Shown: positions 8,781 to 16,859 of the stretch, one piece after another
Position numbering within the stretch: position 1 is the stretch's first letter
How the letters are laid out: every line of letters begins with the position of its first letter
NCBI GenBank assembly: GCA_963790715.1
Contig: CAWBPN010000010.1
Span: 124,001 to 188,000, forward strand
Direction of reading: 5' to 3'
Length of the DNA: 64,000 bases
Origin: DCFW01 sp963790715
Lineage (GTDB): Bacteria > Bacteroidota > Bacteroidia > Bacteroidales > Bacteroidaceae
Made by a program: the position numbers and the translations under genes
Notes under the pieces: generated by a model
Seen by the model: the letters and a program-made list of their open reading frames with translations, nothing else
What the model was told of the DNA's origin: nothing
The model's database searches: none

Positions 8781-10068
8781 CTAATCCTCCAAGCTTTTAA
8801 GTCGTACGGTAACTGCATTTTTGTGACCGTCAAGTTGTTCATTGGCAGCCATTGTTTCTATGGCAGGTCCTATGTTGCGTATACCTTGTGCAGTAAGTTC
8901 CTGAAATGTTATTTTCTTTATAAACGTATCCACGCTCACACCGCTGTATGCATGCGCATAACCGTTTGTGGGCAATGTATGGTTGGTGCCTGAGGCATAA
9001 TCGCCTGCCGATTCGCAACTGTATTTACCCAAAAATACGGAACCTGCATTTGTAATACGTTCGGCCACTTCGGCATAATCGGCCATTTGCAGAATAAGGT
9101 GTTCAGGCGCGTATGCGTTGCTCATCTCAATAGCCGTGTCTTCATCGGGCACATATATAAGCTTGCTGTTTGCCAGCGACTTGGACGCTATATCCTTGCG
9201 AGGCAACGCATCCAATTGTTGTCTCCACTTCAAGCTTTACTTTATCAAGCAGCTCTTGTGAGGTGGTTATCAGCATAGCCTGACTGTCGACTCCATGCTC
9301 TGCCTGCGACAGTAAGTCGGCAGCAACAAACACCGGATTGGCGGATGCATCAGCCATCACTTCCACTTCAGACGGACCGGCAGGCATGTCTATCGCTACA
9401 TCACGCAACGAAACAAGTTGCTTTGCCGCAGTGACGTATTGATTACCCGGACCTGCTATCTTATATACCTTTGGCACCGATTCAGTACCGTAAGCCATAG
9501 CGGCTATAGCCTGTACACCGCCTATCTTGAATACCTTGTGTACACCTGCTGTTTGTGCGGCAAACAACACGGCAGGATGAACCTTGCCTTGCGAATTGGG
9601 AGGTGTGCAAAGTACAATCTCACTGCATCCTGCAATAACGGCAGGTATGCTCAGCATAAGCACTGTTGAGAACAACGGGGCTGTGCCTCCCGGAATATAC
9701 AACCCTACTTTCTCAACAGGTACGGTCTTACGCCAGCAAGTTACTCCGGGGCATGTTTCCACTTTACTGTTTGTTCTTATTTGCTCTTTATGGAATCGTT
9801 CGATGTTGCCTTTTGCCAAACGTATGGCATCTTTCAGGTCATTGCCGAGTGTATTCTCAGCTTCGGCAAATTCATCTTCGGTAACCTGTAACGAACTTAA
9901 TTCTGCTTTATCAAAATTCTTCTCCAATTCAATAACCGCTTCATCGCCTTTAGCGCGTACTTTGTCGATAATGCATTGTACCGTTGAAAACAATTGCTGC
10001 GGATCTTGTGCGGGACGTTTCAGCAGTTCATCCCATGTGTCACGTGACGGATTATTTATTATATACAT
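8781..10068 (-). pseudogene. hisD: Histidinol dehydrogenase, interrupted by a one-base frameshift
   Basis: The N-terminal part (10068 down to about 9226, about 280 codons, starting MYIINNPSRDTWDELL) and the C-terminal part (about 9226 to 8781) are both good HisD sequence but lie in different frames. The frame is lost near 9213-9226. Removing one base from the minus-strand ACAACAA there restores a junction reading VETQLDALPRKDIA. The span is 1288 bases, exactly 429 codons plus one base, and 428 residues is normal HisD length. The first frame continues out of phase to a stop at 9142 and lacks the catalytic Glu-His pair (YAPEHL), which is in the second part. Either histidine synthesis is broken here or this is a sequencing error; I see no slippery site for programmed shifting. 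HisD would oxidise histidinol to histidine with NAD. Confidence 0.9.
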
Positions 10069-10073
10069 AATGT

Positions 10074-10925
10074 TTATAGTATCATTTTCTCTATTGGAAC
10101 AACTAATATGCCTTCAGCTCCAAGTTGTTTGAGCTGACTTATGATTTCCCAGAAGCGTTCTTCCGAGATAACCGTGTGGATGGAGCACCAACCCTCCTCA
10201 GCCAATGGCATTACGGTAGGGCTTTTTATCCCCGGCAAAACCTTTATTATATCATTCAACTTCTCCTTGGGAGCATTCATCAGTATATACTTCTTATCTT
10301 CAGCTTCTTTTACGGCGGCAATGCGGAACAAGAAATTCTGAAGCGTTTTGCGGTTATCGGCAGTCAACTTCTTGTAGCCGATAAGCAAGGCTTCGCTCTT
10401 CATCACCACCTCAACCTCTTTCAGTCGGTTGCTTACAAGAGTGGAACCCGAGCTTACAATGTCGAAAATAGCATCTGCTAAACCTATACCAGGAGATACT
10501 TCAACCGAACCTGTAATAATATGTACTTCAGCATGTATACCGTTCTTTTTCAAGAACTTACGTAATATCACAGGATAGGACGTGGCAATCTTTTTACCTT
10601 GGAACCAATCGAGTCCCGGGTAATCAATATCTTTAGGAATAGCCAATGAAAGGCGACATTTGCTGAAATCAAGGCGTTTGATGACATCGGCATCCTGTTC
10701 ACGCTCAACGTATTCGTTTTCACCGACAATACCCAAGTCGGCCACTCCTGTTGCCACTGTTTGCGGAATGTCGTCATCGCGAAGAAAGAGTATTTCCATG
10801 GGGAAATTCGGCGACTGTACCAATAATGTTCTTTTTGAAGAAGGTACTTTGATGTCGGCTTCCTCAAGTAATGCCATTGTCTCATCGTAAAGACGGCCTT
10901 TTGATTGTACTGCAATTCGTAACAT
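10074..10925 (-). CDS. hisG: ATP phosphoribosyltransferase, long form
   Basis: The 283-residue length and the C-terminal ACT-like regulatory domain (about 210-283, with KSPTVMPLAEEGWCSIHTV) identify the long HisG form, which is feedback-inhibited by histidine and needs no HisZ. The catalytic part starts LRIAVQSKGRLYDETM and holds DLGIVGENEYVE and the PRPP-binding loop region ITGSVEVSPGIGLADAIFD. It catalyses the first committed step of histidine synthesis. It is the first structural gene of the operon, five bases before hisD, and sits directly behind the attenuator described below. Confidence 0.97.
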   Translation of the reverse strand: MLRIAVQSKGRLYDETMALLEEADIKVPSSKRTLLVQSPNFPMEILFLRDDDIPQTVATGVADLGIVGENEYVEREQDADVIKRLDFSKCRLSLAIPKDIDYPGLDWFQGKKIATSYPVILRKFLKKNGIHAEVHIITGSVEVSPGIGLADAIFDIVSSGSTLVSNRLKEVEVVMKSEALLIGYKKLTADNRKTLQNFLFRIAAVKEAEDKKYILMNAPKEKLNDIIKVLPGIKSPTVMPLAEEGWCSIHTVISEERFWEIISQLKQLGAEGILVVPIEKMIL

Positions 10926-10956
10926 GCTGTTTATTATTTGTTATTAGTTATATATC

Positions 10957-10987
10957 AATAAAAAAGGCTTACCAACATGGTAAGCCT
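10957..10987 (-). terminator. his attenuator terminator
   Basis: On the transcript AGGCUUACC (top-strand 10979-10987) pairs perfectly with GGUAAGCCU (10965-10973) around a five-base loop, followed by a U-tract (10959-10964). It lies between the leader peptide gene and hisG, 32 bases before the hisG ATG. The 5' arm can instead pair with GGUAGGC just after the leader stop codon (11017-11023), seven pairs with one G-U, which is the competing antiterminator. Confidence 0.92.
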
Positions 10988-11025
10988 CTCAATGTATTTT
11001 TATTGTACACCCCATCGCCTACCGA

Positions 11026-11073
11026 TTATTCGTCAGGTGCATGATGATGGTGATGTAATGCTATAATTATCAT
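11026..11073 (-). CDS. hisL: his operon leader peptide (five consecutive His codons)
   Basis: Reading the minus strand from 11073 gives MIIIALHHHHHAPDE and a stop: fifteen residues with five adjacent histidine codons (11041-11055: CAT CAC CAT CAT CAT). With charged tRNA-His plentiful, the ribosome reaches the stop codon, covers the antiterminator segment at 11017-11023 and lets the terminator form. When histidine is short it stalls on the His codons, the antiterminator pairs and the operon is read. This is the classical design known from enteric his operons. The frame is too short for routine gene calling. Confidence 0.93.
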   Translation of the reverse strand: MIIIALHHHHHAPDE

Positions 11074-11092
11074 TTCCGTTACATTTACGCCC

Positions 11093-11124
11093 CAAAATTA
11101 GATATTCTTTTACAATAAATCAAG
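11093..11124 (-). promoter_or_regulatory. Promoter of the his operon
   Basis: On the minus strand TAATTTTG (11093-11100) follows CTTG (11121-11124) with a 20-bp spacer, one mismatch from consensus. Transcription would begin near 11087, some 14 bases before the leader-peptide ATG. No T-box-like structure lies between promoter and hisG. Confidence 0.7.
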
Positions 11125-11171
11125 TAAAAACAAGATTTTTTCGTTTATAGACGTTTTTTTTACAATTATGT

Positions 11172-11202
11172 TTTGACTTTTCAAATAGAAGCATTACATT
11201 TG
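11172..11202 (+). promoter_or_regulatory. Promoter of the DHA2 efflux-pump gene
   Basis: TTTG (11172-11175) and TACATTTG (11195-11202) are 19 bp apart, a full consensus match. It is back to back with the his promoter, only 47 bases away. Confidence 0.78.
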
Positions 11203-11206
11203 TAAT

Positions 11207-11284
11207 GTGAGTTGTGAAACTCACTTAAAATAGTTTTAGTTTAGTTTATGTGTAGACCCTGCAGGATGGAGATCTTGTAGGGTT
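11207..11284 (+). promoter_or_regulatory. Structured 5' leader of the efflux-pump gene (two hairpins)
   Basis: A first hairpin pairs GTGAGTT (11207-11213) with AACTCAC (11218-11224) right at the predicted 5' end. A second pairs GACCCT (11255-11260) with AGGGTT (11279-11284), and inside it AGGAT pairs with ATCTT. I do not recognise a known riboswitch class. No U-tract follows, so any control would more likely act on translation or mRNA stability. Confidence 0.5.
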
Positions 11285-11314
11285 TAAACGTAATATAAAA
11301 GGTTTTTATTGGAA

Positions 11315-12721
11315 ATGGATATAAAAGTAAAAGCGGAAGACAATATAATCGAACAAGACGGATTACCGATGCCGGCAAGGATGTGGGCTATAATTTCTAC
11401 AATGCTTGCCATAGGTATGTCGTGTCTTGACTTGAATATAGTAAATGTGGCATTACCTTCATTGGCAAAGGACTTCGGTATATCACCGAATACTGCCATT
11501 TGGATAGTAAATGCCTACCAGTTGTCTATTGTTGTCACGTTGCTGGCATTCTCATCGCTTGGTGACATTATAGGGTTTCGTAAGATATATTTGGGAGGAA
11601 TAATTGCTTTCATGTTCGCCTCTATTCTTTGCGTCTTTTCACGTAATTTCACTACCTTGGTAATAGCACGTGCCGTACAAGGATTAGGCGCATCAGCTTT
11701 AACCAGTGTAAATCAGGGACAATTGCGTACCATATATCCGTCAAAACATCTGGGACGGGGAATGGGACTCAATGCCATGGCTGTATCATTCTCAGGCGTG
11801 GCAGGTCCGTCCGTTGCAAGTGCCATATTGGCGACAGCTTCATGGCAATGGTTGTTTGCCATAAACATACCTATAAGTATTGCGGCTTTCATAATGGGAC
11901 ATAAATTCTTACCTAAAGCGGAGTATAAGATAAAAGCTAAATTCGACAAAATCGGTGCCATTGCAAATGCTATGTTCTTTGGGTTATTGATATATTCCAT
12001 TGAAGGATTTGCTCATCATGAAAAGATACATCTCATTGTGCTGCAACTGGTAGCGCTTGTGTTTGTAACAATATTTTATTGGCACTACGAACATTACAGA
12101 AAATATCCGTTGCTGCCGATAGACCTATTGCACATTCCTATTCTATCAACTTCAGTTATTGTGAGTATATGCGGCTTTACGGCGCAAATGTTGGGAATGG
12201 TATCATTGCCGTTCCTGTTCCAAAACGGACTACATTATAGTATGGTTGAAACAGGATTATTATTGACAGCCTGGCCTTTGACTGTCTTGTTTGTAGCTCC
12301 TATTGTAGGCATATTGGTTGAGCATATCCACCCAGGTATATTGGGTAGCATAGGATTGTGTATGTTGGCTGTTGGCATGTTGTTGACGGCGCAAATCAAA
12401 CCCGGTGATTCTCCTTTTGATATTGTATGGCGACTGATGTTATGCGGTGGAGGATTTACAACATTTCAGACACCTAACAATAATATAATTGTTACTGCTT
12501 CCCCCATTAACAGAGGTGGTGCTGCAAGCGGTATGATCGGCACTGCACGATTGCTCGGCCAGACATTGGGCACAACTCTTGTTGCTTTTGTGTTCGGTTT
12601 AATAGCATCTGAAAGCGTTGGCGGAGTGGCCTGCCTCTATGTAAGCATGGGATTTGCATTGTTGGGTGTGTTAATCAGTCCGTGGCGTGTAGGCATGGTA
12701 TGGAAGCGCAATTCTATCTGA
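11315..12721 (+). CDS. MFS multidrug efflux transporter, DHA2 (EmrB/QacA) family
   Basis: The 468-residue protein is strongly hydrophobic with about fourteen transmembrane helices, typical of DHA2 proton antiporters. Motifs seen are the helix-1 LDLNIVNVALPSLAKDF segment, WIVNAYQLS and the loop 2-3 region SSLGDIIGFRKIYLGG, then RAVQGLGASAL (motif in helix 4) and SFSGVAGPSVASAI (motif C, antiporter-specific). I prefer the ATG at 11315 over the TTG two codons earlier. It exports drugs or toxic metabolites; the substrate is not readable. No EmrA-type fusion protein or regulator is adjacent. It ends overlapping the convergent uridine kinase gene by eight bases. Confidence 0.92.
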   Translation: MDIKVKAEDNIIEQDGLPMPARMWAIISTMLAIGMSCLDLNIVNVALPSLAKDFGISPNTAIWIVNAYQLSIVVTLLAFSSLGDIIGFRKIYLGGIIAFMFASILCVFSRNFTTLVIARAVQGLGASALTSVNQGQLRTIYPSKHLGRGMGLNAMAVSFSGVAGPSVASAILATASWQWLFAINIPISIAAFIMGHKFLPKAEYKIKAKFDKIGAIANAMFFGLLIYSIEGFAHHEKIHLIVLQLVALVFVTIFYWHYEHYRKYPLLPIDLLHIPILSTSVIVSICGFTAQMLGMVSLPFLFQNGLHYSMVETGLLLTAWPLTVLFVAPIVGILVEHIHPGILGSIGLCMLAVGMLLTAQIKPGDSPFDIVWRLMLCGGGFTTFQTPNNNIIVTASPINRGGAASGMIGTARLLGQTLGTTLVAFVFGLIASESVGGVACLYVSMGFALLGVLISPWRVGMVWKRNSI

Positions 12722-13322
12722 GATGAGTTTTGATGAACTGCAATAACAGGTTTATGGCAACGGCATTATTACCACCTTGCGGAACAATAATATCGGCATA
12801 TCTTTTCGTTGGTTCGATGAACATCTCGTGCATAGGTTTAAGTATATGTGTATAACGGTCCATCACCATTTGGGCAGTACGTCCGCGTTCAAGTATATCA
12901 CGTTCGATAACGCGTATTAAACGTTCGTCGGAATCGGTATCGACAAATATCTTTAAATCCATCAAATCACGCAATTCTTTGTCGTAGAGAGCCATTATGC
13001 CTTCAATGATAATAATTCGTTTAGGTTCTATATGTATTGTTTCAGGCTGGCGTGTACATGTAAGATATGAATAGGTAGGCTGCTCTATGGATTGCCCGTG
13101 GCGTAACATATTTACCTGCTTGCTCAATAACGGCCAATCAAATGCATCAGGATGATCGAAATTAATATTCTGACGCTCATCTACAGGCACGTTGCTACTA
13201 TCTTTGTAATATGAATCTTCGGGTAACACCACTACTTCACATTCAGGCAGATTCTCACATATTTTACGCACAACAGTTGTTTTACCGGAACCTGTTCCTC
13301 CGGCTATTCCTATTATTAACAT
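12714..13322 (-). CDS. udk: Uridine kinase
   Basis: A 202-residue P-loop kinase that phosphorylates uridine and cytidine in pyrimidine salvage. The Walker A motif is at the very start (IGIAGGTGSGKTTVVRKI), followed by LPEDSYYKD, NFDHPDAFDW and IIIEGIMALYD, and RLIRVIERDILERGR forms the lid. The start at 13322 puts the P-loop in its normal place; a TTG sixteen codons upstream would only add translated leader. Divergent from the Dabb-domain gene. Confidence 0.95.
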   Translation of the reverse strand: MLIIGIAGGTGSGKTTVVRKICENLPECEVVVLPEDSYYKDSSNVPVDERQNINFDHPDAFDWPLLSKQVNMLRHGQSIEQPTYSYLTCTRQPETIHIEPKRIIIIEGIMALYDKELRDLMDLKIFVDTDSDERLIRVIERDILERGRTAQMVMDRYTHILKPMHEMFIEPTKRYADIIVPQGGNNAVAINLLLQFIKTHLR

Positions 13323-13393
13323 ATCATTAAGACTAAATACTATTCTTATTTTATATTTTTGTATCAGCAAAAGTATAAAAAATTATTATAATT

Positions 13394-13684
13394 ATGGTAA
13401 GACATATCGTATTATTTCGTCTTAAAGACGATCCACGTAAACAAGAAGTGATGAATGCATTCAAAAATGCTATCGAGGCATTGCCTAAGAAATTGGATAT
13501 TATCCGTGATATCCATGTATCTTTTAACATTAATCCGGCAGAAGCATACGACATTGCATTGGTAAGCGAATTCGACACTCTCGACGACGTAAAACGTTAT
13601 TCCGTATTTCCCGACCATGTGGCAGCAGGCAAACTACTTGCCGACTTGAAAATAAGCCGTGCATGCGTTGATTATGAGTTATGA
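13394..13684 (+). CDS. Dabb (stress-responsive A/B barrel) domain protein
   Basis: A 96-residue protein matching the Dabb family (PF07876) over its whole length: the opening MVRHIVLFRLKDD, a helix with INPAEAYDIALVSEFD in the middle, and the characteristic YSVFPDHVAA towards the end. The fold is a dimeric ferredoxin-like alpha+beta barrel; most bacterial members have unknown function. The stop codon overlaps the ATG of the thioesterase gene (13681-13684), so the two are translationally coupled. A -7-like box TATTTTTG at 13354-13361 lies upstream but its -33 partner is poor. Confidence 0.9.
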   Translation: MVRHIVLFRLKDDPRKQEVMNAFKNAIEALPKKLDIIRDIHVSFNINPAEAYDIALVSEFDTLDDVKRYSVFPDHVAAGKLLADLKISRACVDYEL

Positions 13685-14154
13685 AAAAGATTATTAATAC
13701 ATGGATTGGCAAAGAAGGATACAATTGCTTCGGTTGCTGTCCCGACAATCCTTACGGTGTGAAACTTGAATTCTATGAAGACGGTGACGATATAGTAAGT
13801 TTTTGGAAACCGGGTAAAAACTATCAAGGTTGGGTGAAAATATTGCATGGTGGCATTCAAGCTGTATTGCTTGATGAGGTTTGTGCATGGGTAATACTTC
13901 GCAAACTACAGACTTGCGGCATGACTATGAAGATGGAAACCAAATATATGCATCCTGTTGAAACTGATGATCCGCAGATAACTATTCGTGCTCACTTGGT
14001 TGAAACGAAACATAATATTGCTATTATTGAAGCTTCTATTACCAATAACGACGGGGAAATTTGCACTAAGGCAAAATGTACTTATTTCACATTTTCTCAT
14101 GAAACGGCAGTAAGTCAATTTCAATATAAACCTTGCTTGGTTGAAGGTGAATGA
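13681..14154 (+). CDS. PaaI-type hotdog-fold thioesterase
   Basis: 157 residues with the hotdog thioesterase signature LHGGIQAVLLDEVCAWV at about 58-74, and later strands MKMETKYMHPV and AKCTYFTF. Family members hydrolyse acyl-CoA or acyl-ACP thioesters; the substrate is unknown. The N-terminal Cys cluster (GCCPDNP, about residue 18) is seen in a subgroup of these proteins. It is coupled to the Dabb gene by an ATGA overlap. A long convergent hairpin follows. Confidence 0.88.
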   Translation: MKKIINTWIGKEGYNCFGCCPDNPYGVKLEFYEDGDDIVSFWKPGKNYQGWVKILHGGIQAVLLDEVCAWVILRKLQTCGMTMKMETKYMHPVETDDPQITIRAHLVETKHNIAIIEASITNNDGEICTKAKCTYFTFSHETAVSQFQYKPCLVEGE

Positions 14155-14155
14155 T

Positions 14156-14214
14156 ATAAATATTGCAGGACTATATTCTCTGTCAAAGATGAATAATAAT
14201 CCTGCAATATTTAT
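14156..14214. terminator. Convergent long-stem hairpin between thioesterase and pafA genes
   Basis: A perfect 15-bp stem pairs 14156-14170 with 14200-14214 (core ATTGCAGGA / TCCTGCAAT) around a 29-base loop, beginning two bases after the thioesterase stop and ending 15 bases before the pafA stop. AT-rich tails on both sides suggest that it serves both transcripts. Confidence 0.7.
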
Positions 14215-14229
14215 ATTCTTATATTTAAA

Positions 14230-15891
14230 TTACTTGTCAAGCGATGCAGCTCCAAGTACCTCAGGTATGGCTTTGCCTACACATCCGTTTGGCATCTGTA
14301 TGTGCAATAAAGCTGCAATTGTGGGTGCAATATCGGTCATATGCACTTCTTTGTTAAGCTGACCTTGTTTAATTCCCCAACCGTAAAACAACAAAGGAAT
14401 ATGCAAGTCGTATTTGACCCATGTCCCATGCGTAGTACCAAGTTCGTCATCACCTGCTTCTTTTTCATAATATCCCGGTTTCACCATTATTTGTATCTCA
14501 CCGCTACGTGCAGGATTATAACTGTTGGCAATTAATTGTTGCATTCCTTCAGGAAGCGCTGTGCTACCTGTCTTAGTTTGATCTAACACATAAAGCACAC
14601 CTTCAAACTTATTGGCACATTCAATAGCTGCTTCTTTAACTTTGTCGACATCAAGTCCGTTCGATTTAATCTTGTCATAATTAAGATTAATCTGATAATT
14701 ATCCAAATTACGAACCAAATCGCTGGAGTGGAACTTAGCAACAAGAAAACTGTCAAGCTTTTGATAATCGGCTGCCATATCGTATGCACCTGCTGACAAT
14801 TTTCTGTCCTTCAGCAAATTATAGTTGTGAGCTGCTCCATGGTCGGCTGTAAGGAACAAAGTATAATTGCCTTTACCTATCTTTTCATCCAAGTAATTCA
14901 GGAAGTCGCCTAAGTCTTTGTCTAGACGCAAATAAGTATCTTCAGTCTCGATAGCATTCACACCGAATTGATGACCTACGTAATCGGTTGAAGAGCAGCT
15001 GACAGCTAAGAAATCGGTATAGTCACCACTACCTAAATGTTCTCCGTCGATTGCTGCTTCAGCCATTTCAAATGTAAGCGTATTACCCATCGGAGTGGCT
15101 TTAATTGTCGCATAACCTTGCTCTTTCAACAAACGTGGTAGATCGACAGGGAATACAGGTTTTTCACCCTTGAAATATGGGCGTTCATATTTGTTGTCGT
15201 CCGGATAACTTTGAGTGTATGTATTGATGTCATACATCGTATTCCACGGCTTACTCATTAATGCTTCAACATTACCTTTTGCATTGAATGTATCCAACCA
15301 CTCAGGCAGTTTATCCATATAATAGCTGCTGGTAATGAAATGGCCTGTCTTGCTGTCAAACCAATAAGCAGCATTGGCCGAACGACCGGCAGGCAAAATG
15401 GAAGCTCTGTCTTTCAAAGATATACCGATAACTTTTGAATGGTCGTTTGTTGCTAAACGAAGCTCGTCACCAACAGTACTTACCCATAAATTATGAGGCG
15501 ATTGCAATCCATCCTTACCGTCAGTCCCTATCGGACGGACGTTGGCATCATCGGTACAGTAGAATGACTTACCTGTTTTCTGGTCTACCATCGTATTGCC
15601 TGTGATTCCGTCTATTGCAGGAACGGAGCCTGTATATATACAAGTGTGGCCTACAGCTGTGTATGAAGGAATATACGGCAGCATTGTATTCTCACACGTA
15701 GCTCCTTCACCTAATAAACGTTTGAAACCACCATCTCCGTAGCGATTATAATAACGGTAAAGATAATCCCATCTCATTTGGTCGATGACTACCCCGACTA
15801 CCAATTTCGGACGCGCAATGGCACCTTCTTGTGCTTTAGCCGACATAGCAAGCAACAATAAAGGAAGCAATAATACATTTTTTAGTTTCAT
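14230..15891 (-). CDS. pafA: PafA-type alkaline phosphatase (phosphate-monoesterase)
   Basis: A 553-residue secreted member of the alkaline phosphatase superfamily (signal peptide ending near SAKAQ, residue 21). The residue set matches the well-studied flavobacterial PafA almost position for position: Asp37, nucleophile Thr78 (PSYTAVGHT), Asn99 (GNTM), and Lys160 and Arg162 in SLKDRAS, the Lys/Arg pair that favours monoesters. Further metal ligands are in SSTDYVGHQFG, TADHGAAHN and THGTWV. PafA enzymes are made regardless of phosphate supply and release phosphate from organic esters in the periplasm. No Pho-type operator is recognised upstream. Confidence 0.88.
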   Translation of the reverse strand: MKLKNVLLLPLLLLAMSAKAQEGAIARPKLVVGVVIDQMRWDYLYRYYNRYGDGGFKRLLGEGATCENTMLPYIPSYTAVGHTCIYTGSVPAIDGITGNTMVDQKTGKSFYCTDDANVRPIGTDGKDGLQSPHNLWVSTVGDELRLATNDHSKVIGISLKDRASILPAGRSANAAYWFDSKTGHFITSSYYMDKLPEWLDTFNAKGNVEALMSKPWNTMYDINTYTQSYPDDNKYERPYFKGEKPVFPVDLPRLLKEQGYATIKATPMGNTLTFEMAEAAIDGEHLGSGDYTDFLAVSCSSTDYVGHQFGVNAIETEDTYLRLDKDLGDFLNYLDEKIGKGNYTLFLTADHGAAHNYNLLKDRKLSAGAYDMAADYQKLDSFLVAKFHSSDLVRNLDNYQINLNYDKIKSNGLDVDKVKEAAIECANKFEGVLYVLDQTKTGSTALPEGMQQLIANSYNPARSGEIQIMVKPGYYEKEAGDDELGTTHGTWVKYDLHIPLLFYGWGIKQGQLNKEVHMTDIAPTIAALLHIQMPNGCVGKAIPEVLGAASLDK

Positions 15892-15972
15892 TATAAAATA
15901 TATTTATTTAATTTTGTATGCAATATTAAAGAATGTTTGTAACATTTTTGTATCATCAGTATTACATGGTAA

Positions 15973-16809
15973 TTACATGGGATGCAGTATAATCAAAACA
16001 ACTTCACTTGGAGCACCGAAACGTATATTCATCCTTGATGTACCAATACCGTTTGTTATGATAATGGGAATCCCTTTTGTTGAATATTTCACCCCTGTAA
16101 GAAACCGTCTACCGTAATGTGACGGTACAACAGGAGCATAGCCGAAGAATGTTACTTGCCCACCATGAGTGTGTCCTGCCAAAGCCAAGTCGGTATTCGC
16201 ATTATCAACGTCCTCAACATAATCCGGAGTGTGAGTAAGTAAAATGACGTAATCCGATTTGTGAAGACCAAGTGTAGGCGATACTCCGTTTTGCCTCAAA
16301 TCAAACGGATTGCGTACACCGGCAATGATTATTTGCGAACTATCTTTTTTTATTGTGTCCAGTTGATGTTCAAGCACTTTCATTCCTAAACTTTTCATTA
16401 TACCGGCAATAGAATCATGGCAGCGCTCATAATCATTATTACCCATAACGCCATCTATGCCATAATGCGGATGAACGGCAGCAATACTGTCCATAAGTTC
16501 GGGAACATATTGGCAACCTTCCTGGTAATCACCACCCATTAACAATAAATCCGTATTAATATAACGCAATATATGCGTGAGCGTACCGAGTGCTCTCCTA
16601 TCGAAAAGGCTCTTGTAGTGCGTATCACTTATGAATGCTATGCGGAAATCACTAAATGAAGCCGGAATATCTTTATTATACACGTCATATTGCACCACAC
16701 GGTTTATCCCGTGATGTTTGAACGGCAATTTATATTTGTGACGAACTATTTGTTGCGCTGATGCCGATACACCTATTAATAATAGGAATATTAACAAATA
16801 TCTTTTCAT
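15973..16809 (-). CDS. Secreted metallophosphoesterase (calcineurin-like)
   Basis: 278 residues with a signal peptide (cleaved near SASAQ, residue 19) and the complete metal-binding set: SDTH, MGGDYQ, GNNDYE, LLTHTPDY and AGHTHGGQ, in the order typical of the YaeI/YkuE-like calcineurin group. The substrate is unknown. A -7 box (TACTTTTG, 16815-16822 on the minus strand) lies only five bases before the ATG, so the mRNA may have almost no leader. Divergent from menA. Confidence 0.9.
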   Translation of the reverse strand: MKRYLLIFLLLIGVSASAQQIVRHKYKLPFKHHGINRVVQYDVYNKDIPASFSDFRIAFISDTHYKSLFDRRALGTLTHILRYINTDLLLMGGDYQEGCQYVPELMDSIAAVHPHYGIDGVMGNNDYERCHDSIAGIMKSLGMKVLEHQLDTIKKDSSQIIIAGVRNPFDLRQNGVSPTLGLHKSDYVILLTHTPDYVEDVDNANTDLALAGHTHGGQVTFFGYAPVVPSHYGRRFLTGVKYSTKGIPIIITNGIGTSRMNIRFGAPSEVVLIILHPM

Positions 16810-16859
16810 GCCGGCAAAAGTAAAGAAAAAAATCGGTACTTTTGTTGAAAATATCGATT

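Noticed and set aside
8781..10068. Programmed frameshift in hisD
   Set aside because: No slippery heptamer, rare-codon pause or downstream stem is apparent at the junction, and HisD is not known to be recoded.
9584..10132. 182-codon open frame antisense to hisD and hisG
   Set aside because: It is the shadow of strongly conserved genes on the other strand and resembles no protein.
10926..11125. T-box or histidine riboswitch upstream of hisG
   Set aside because: There is no T-box specifier stem or conserved T-box sequence; the His-codon leader and the antiterminator explain the region better.
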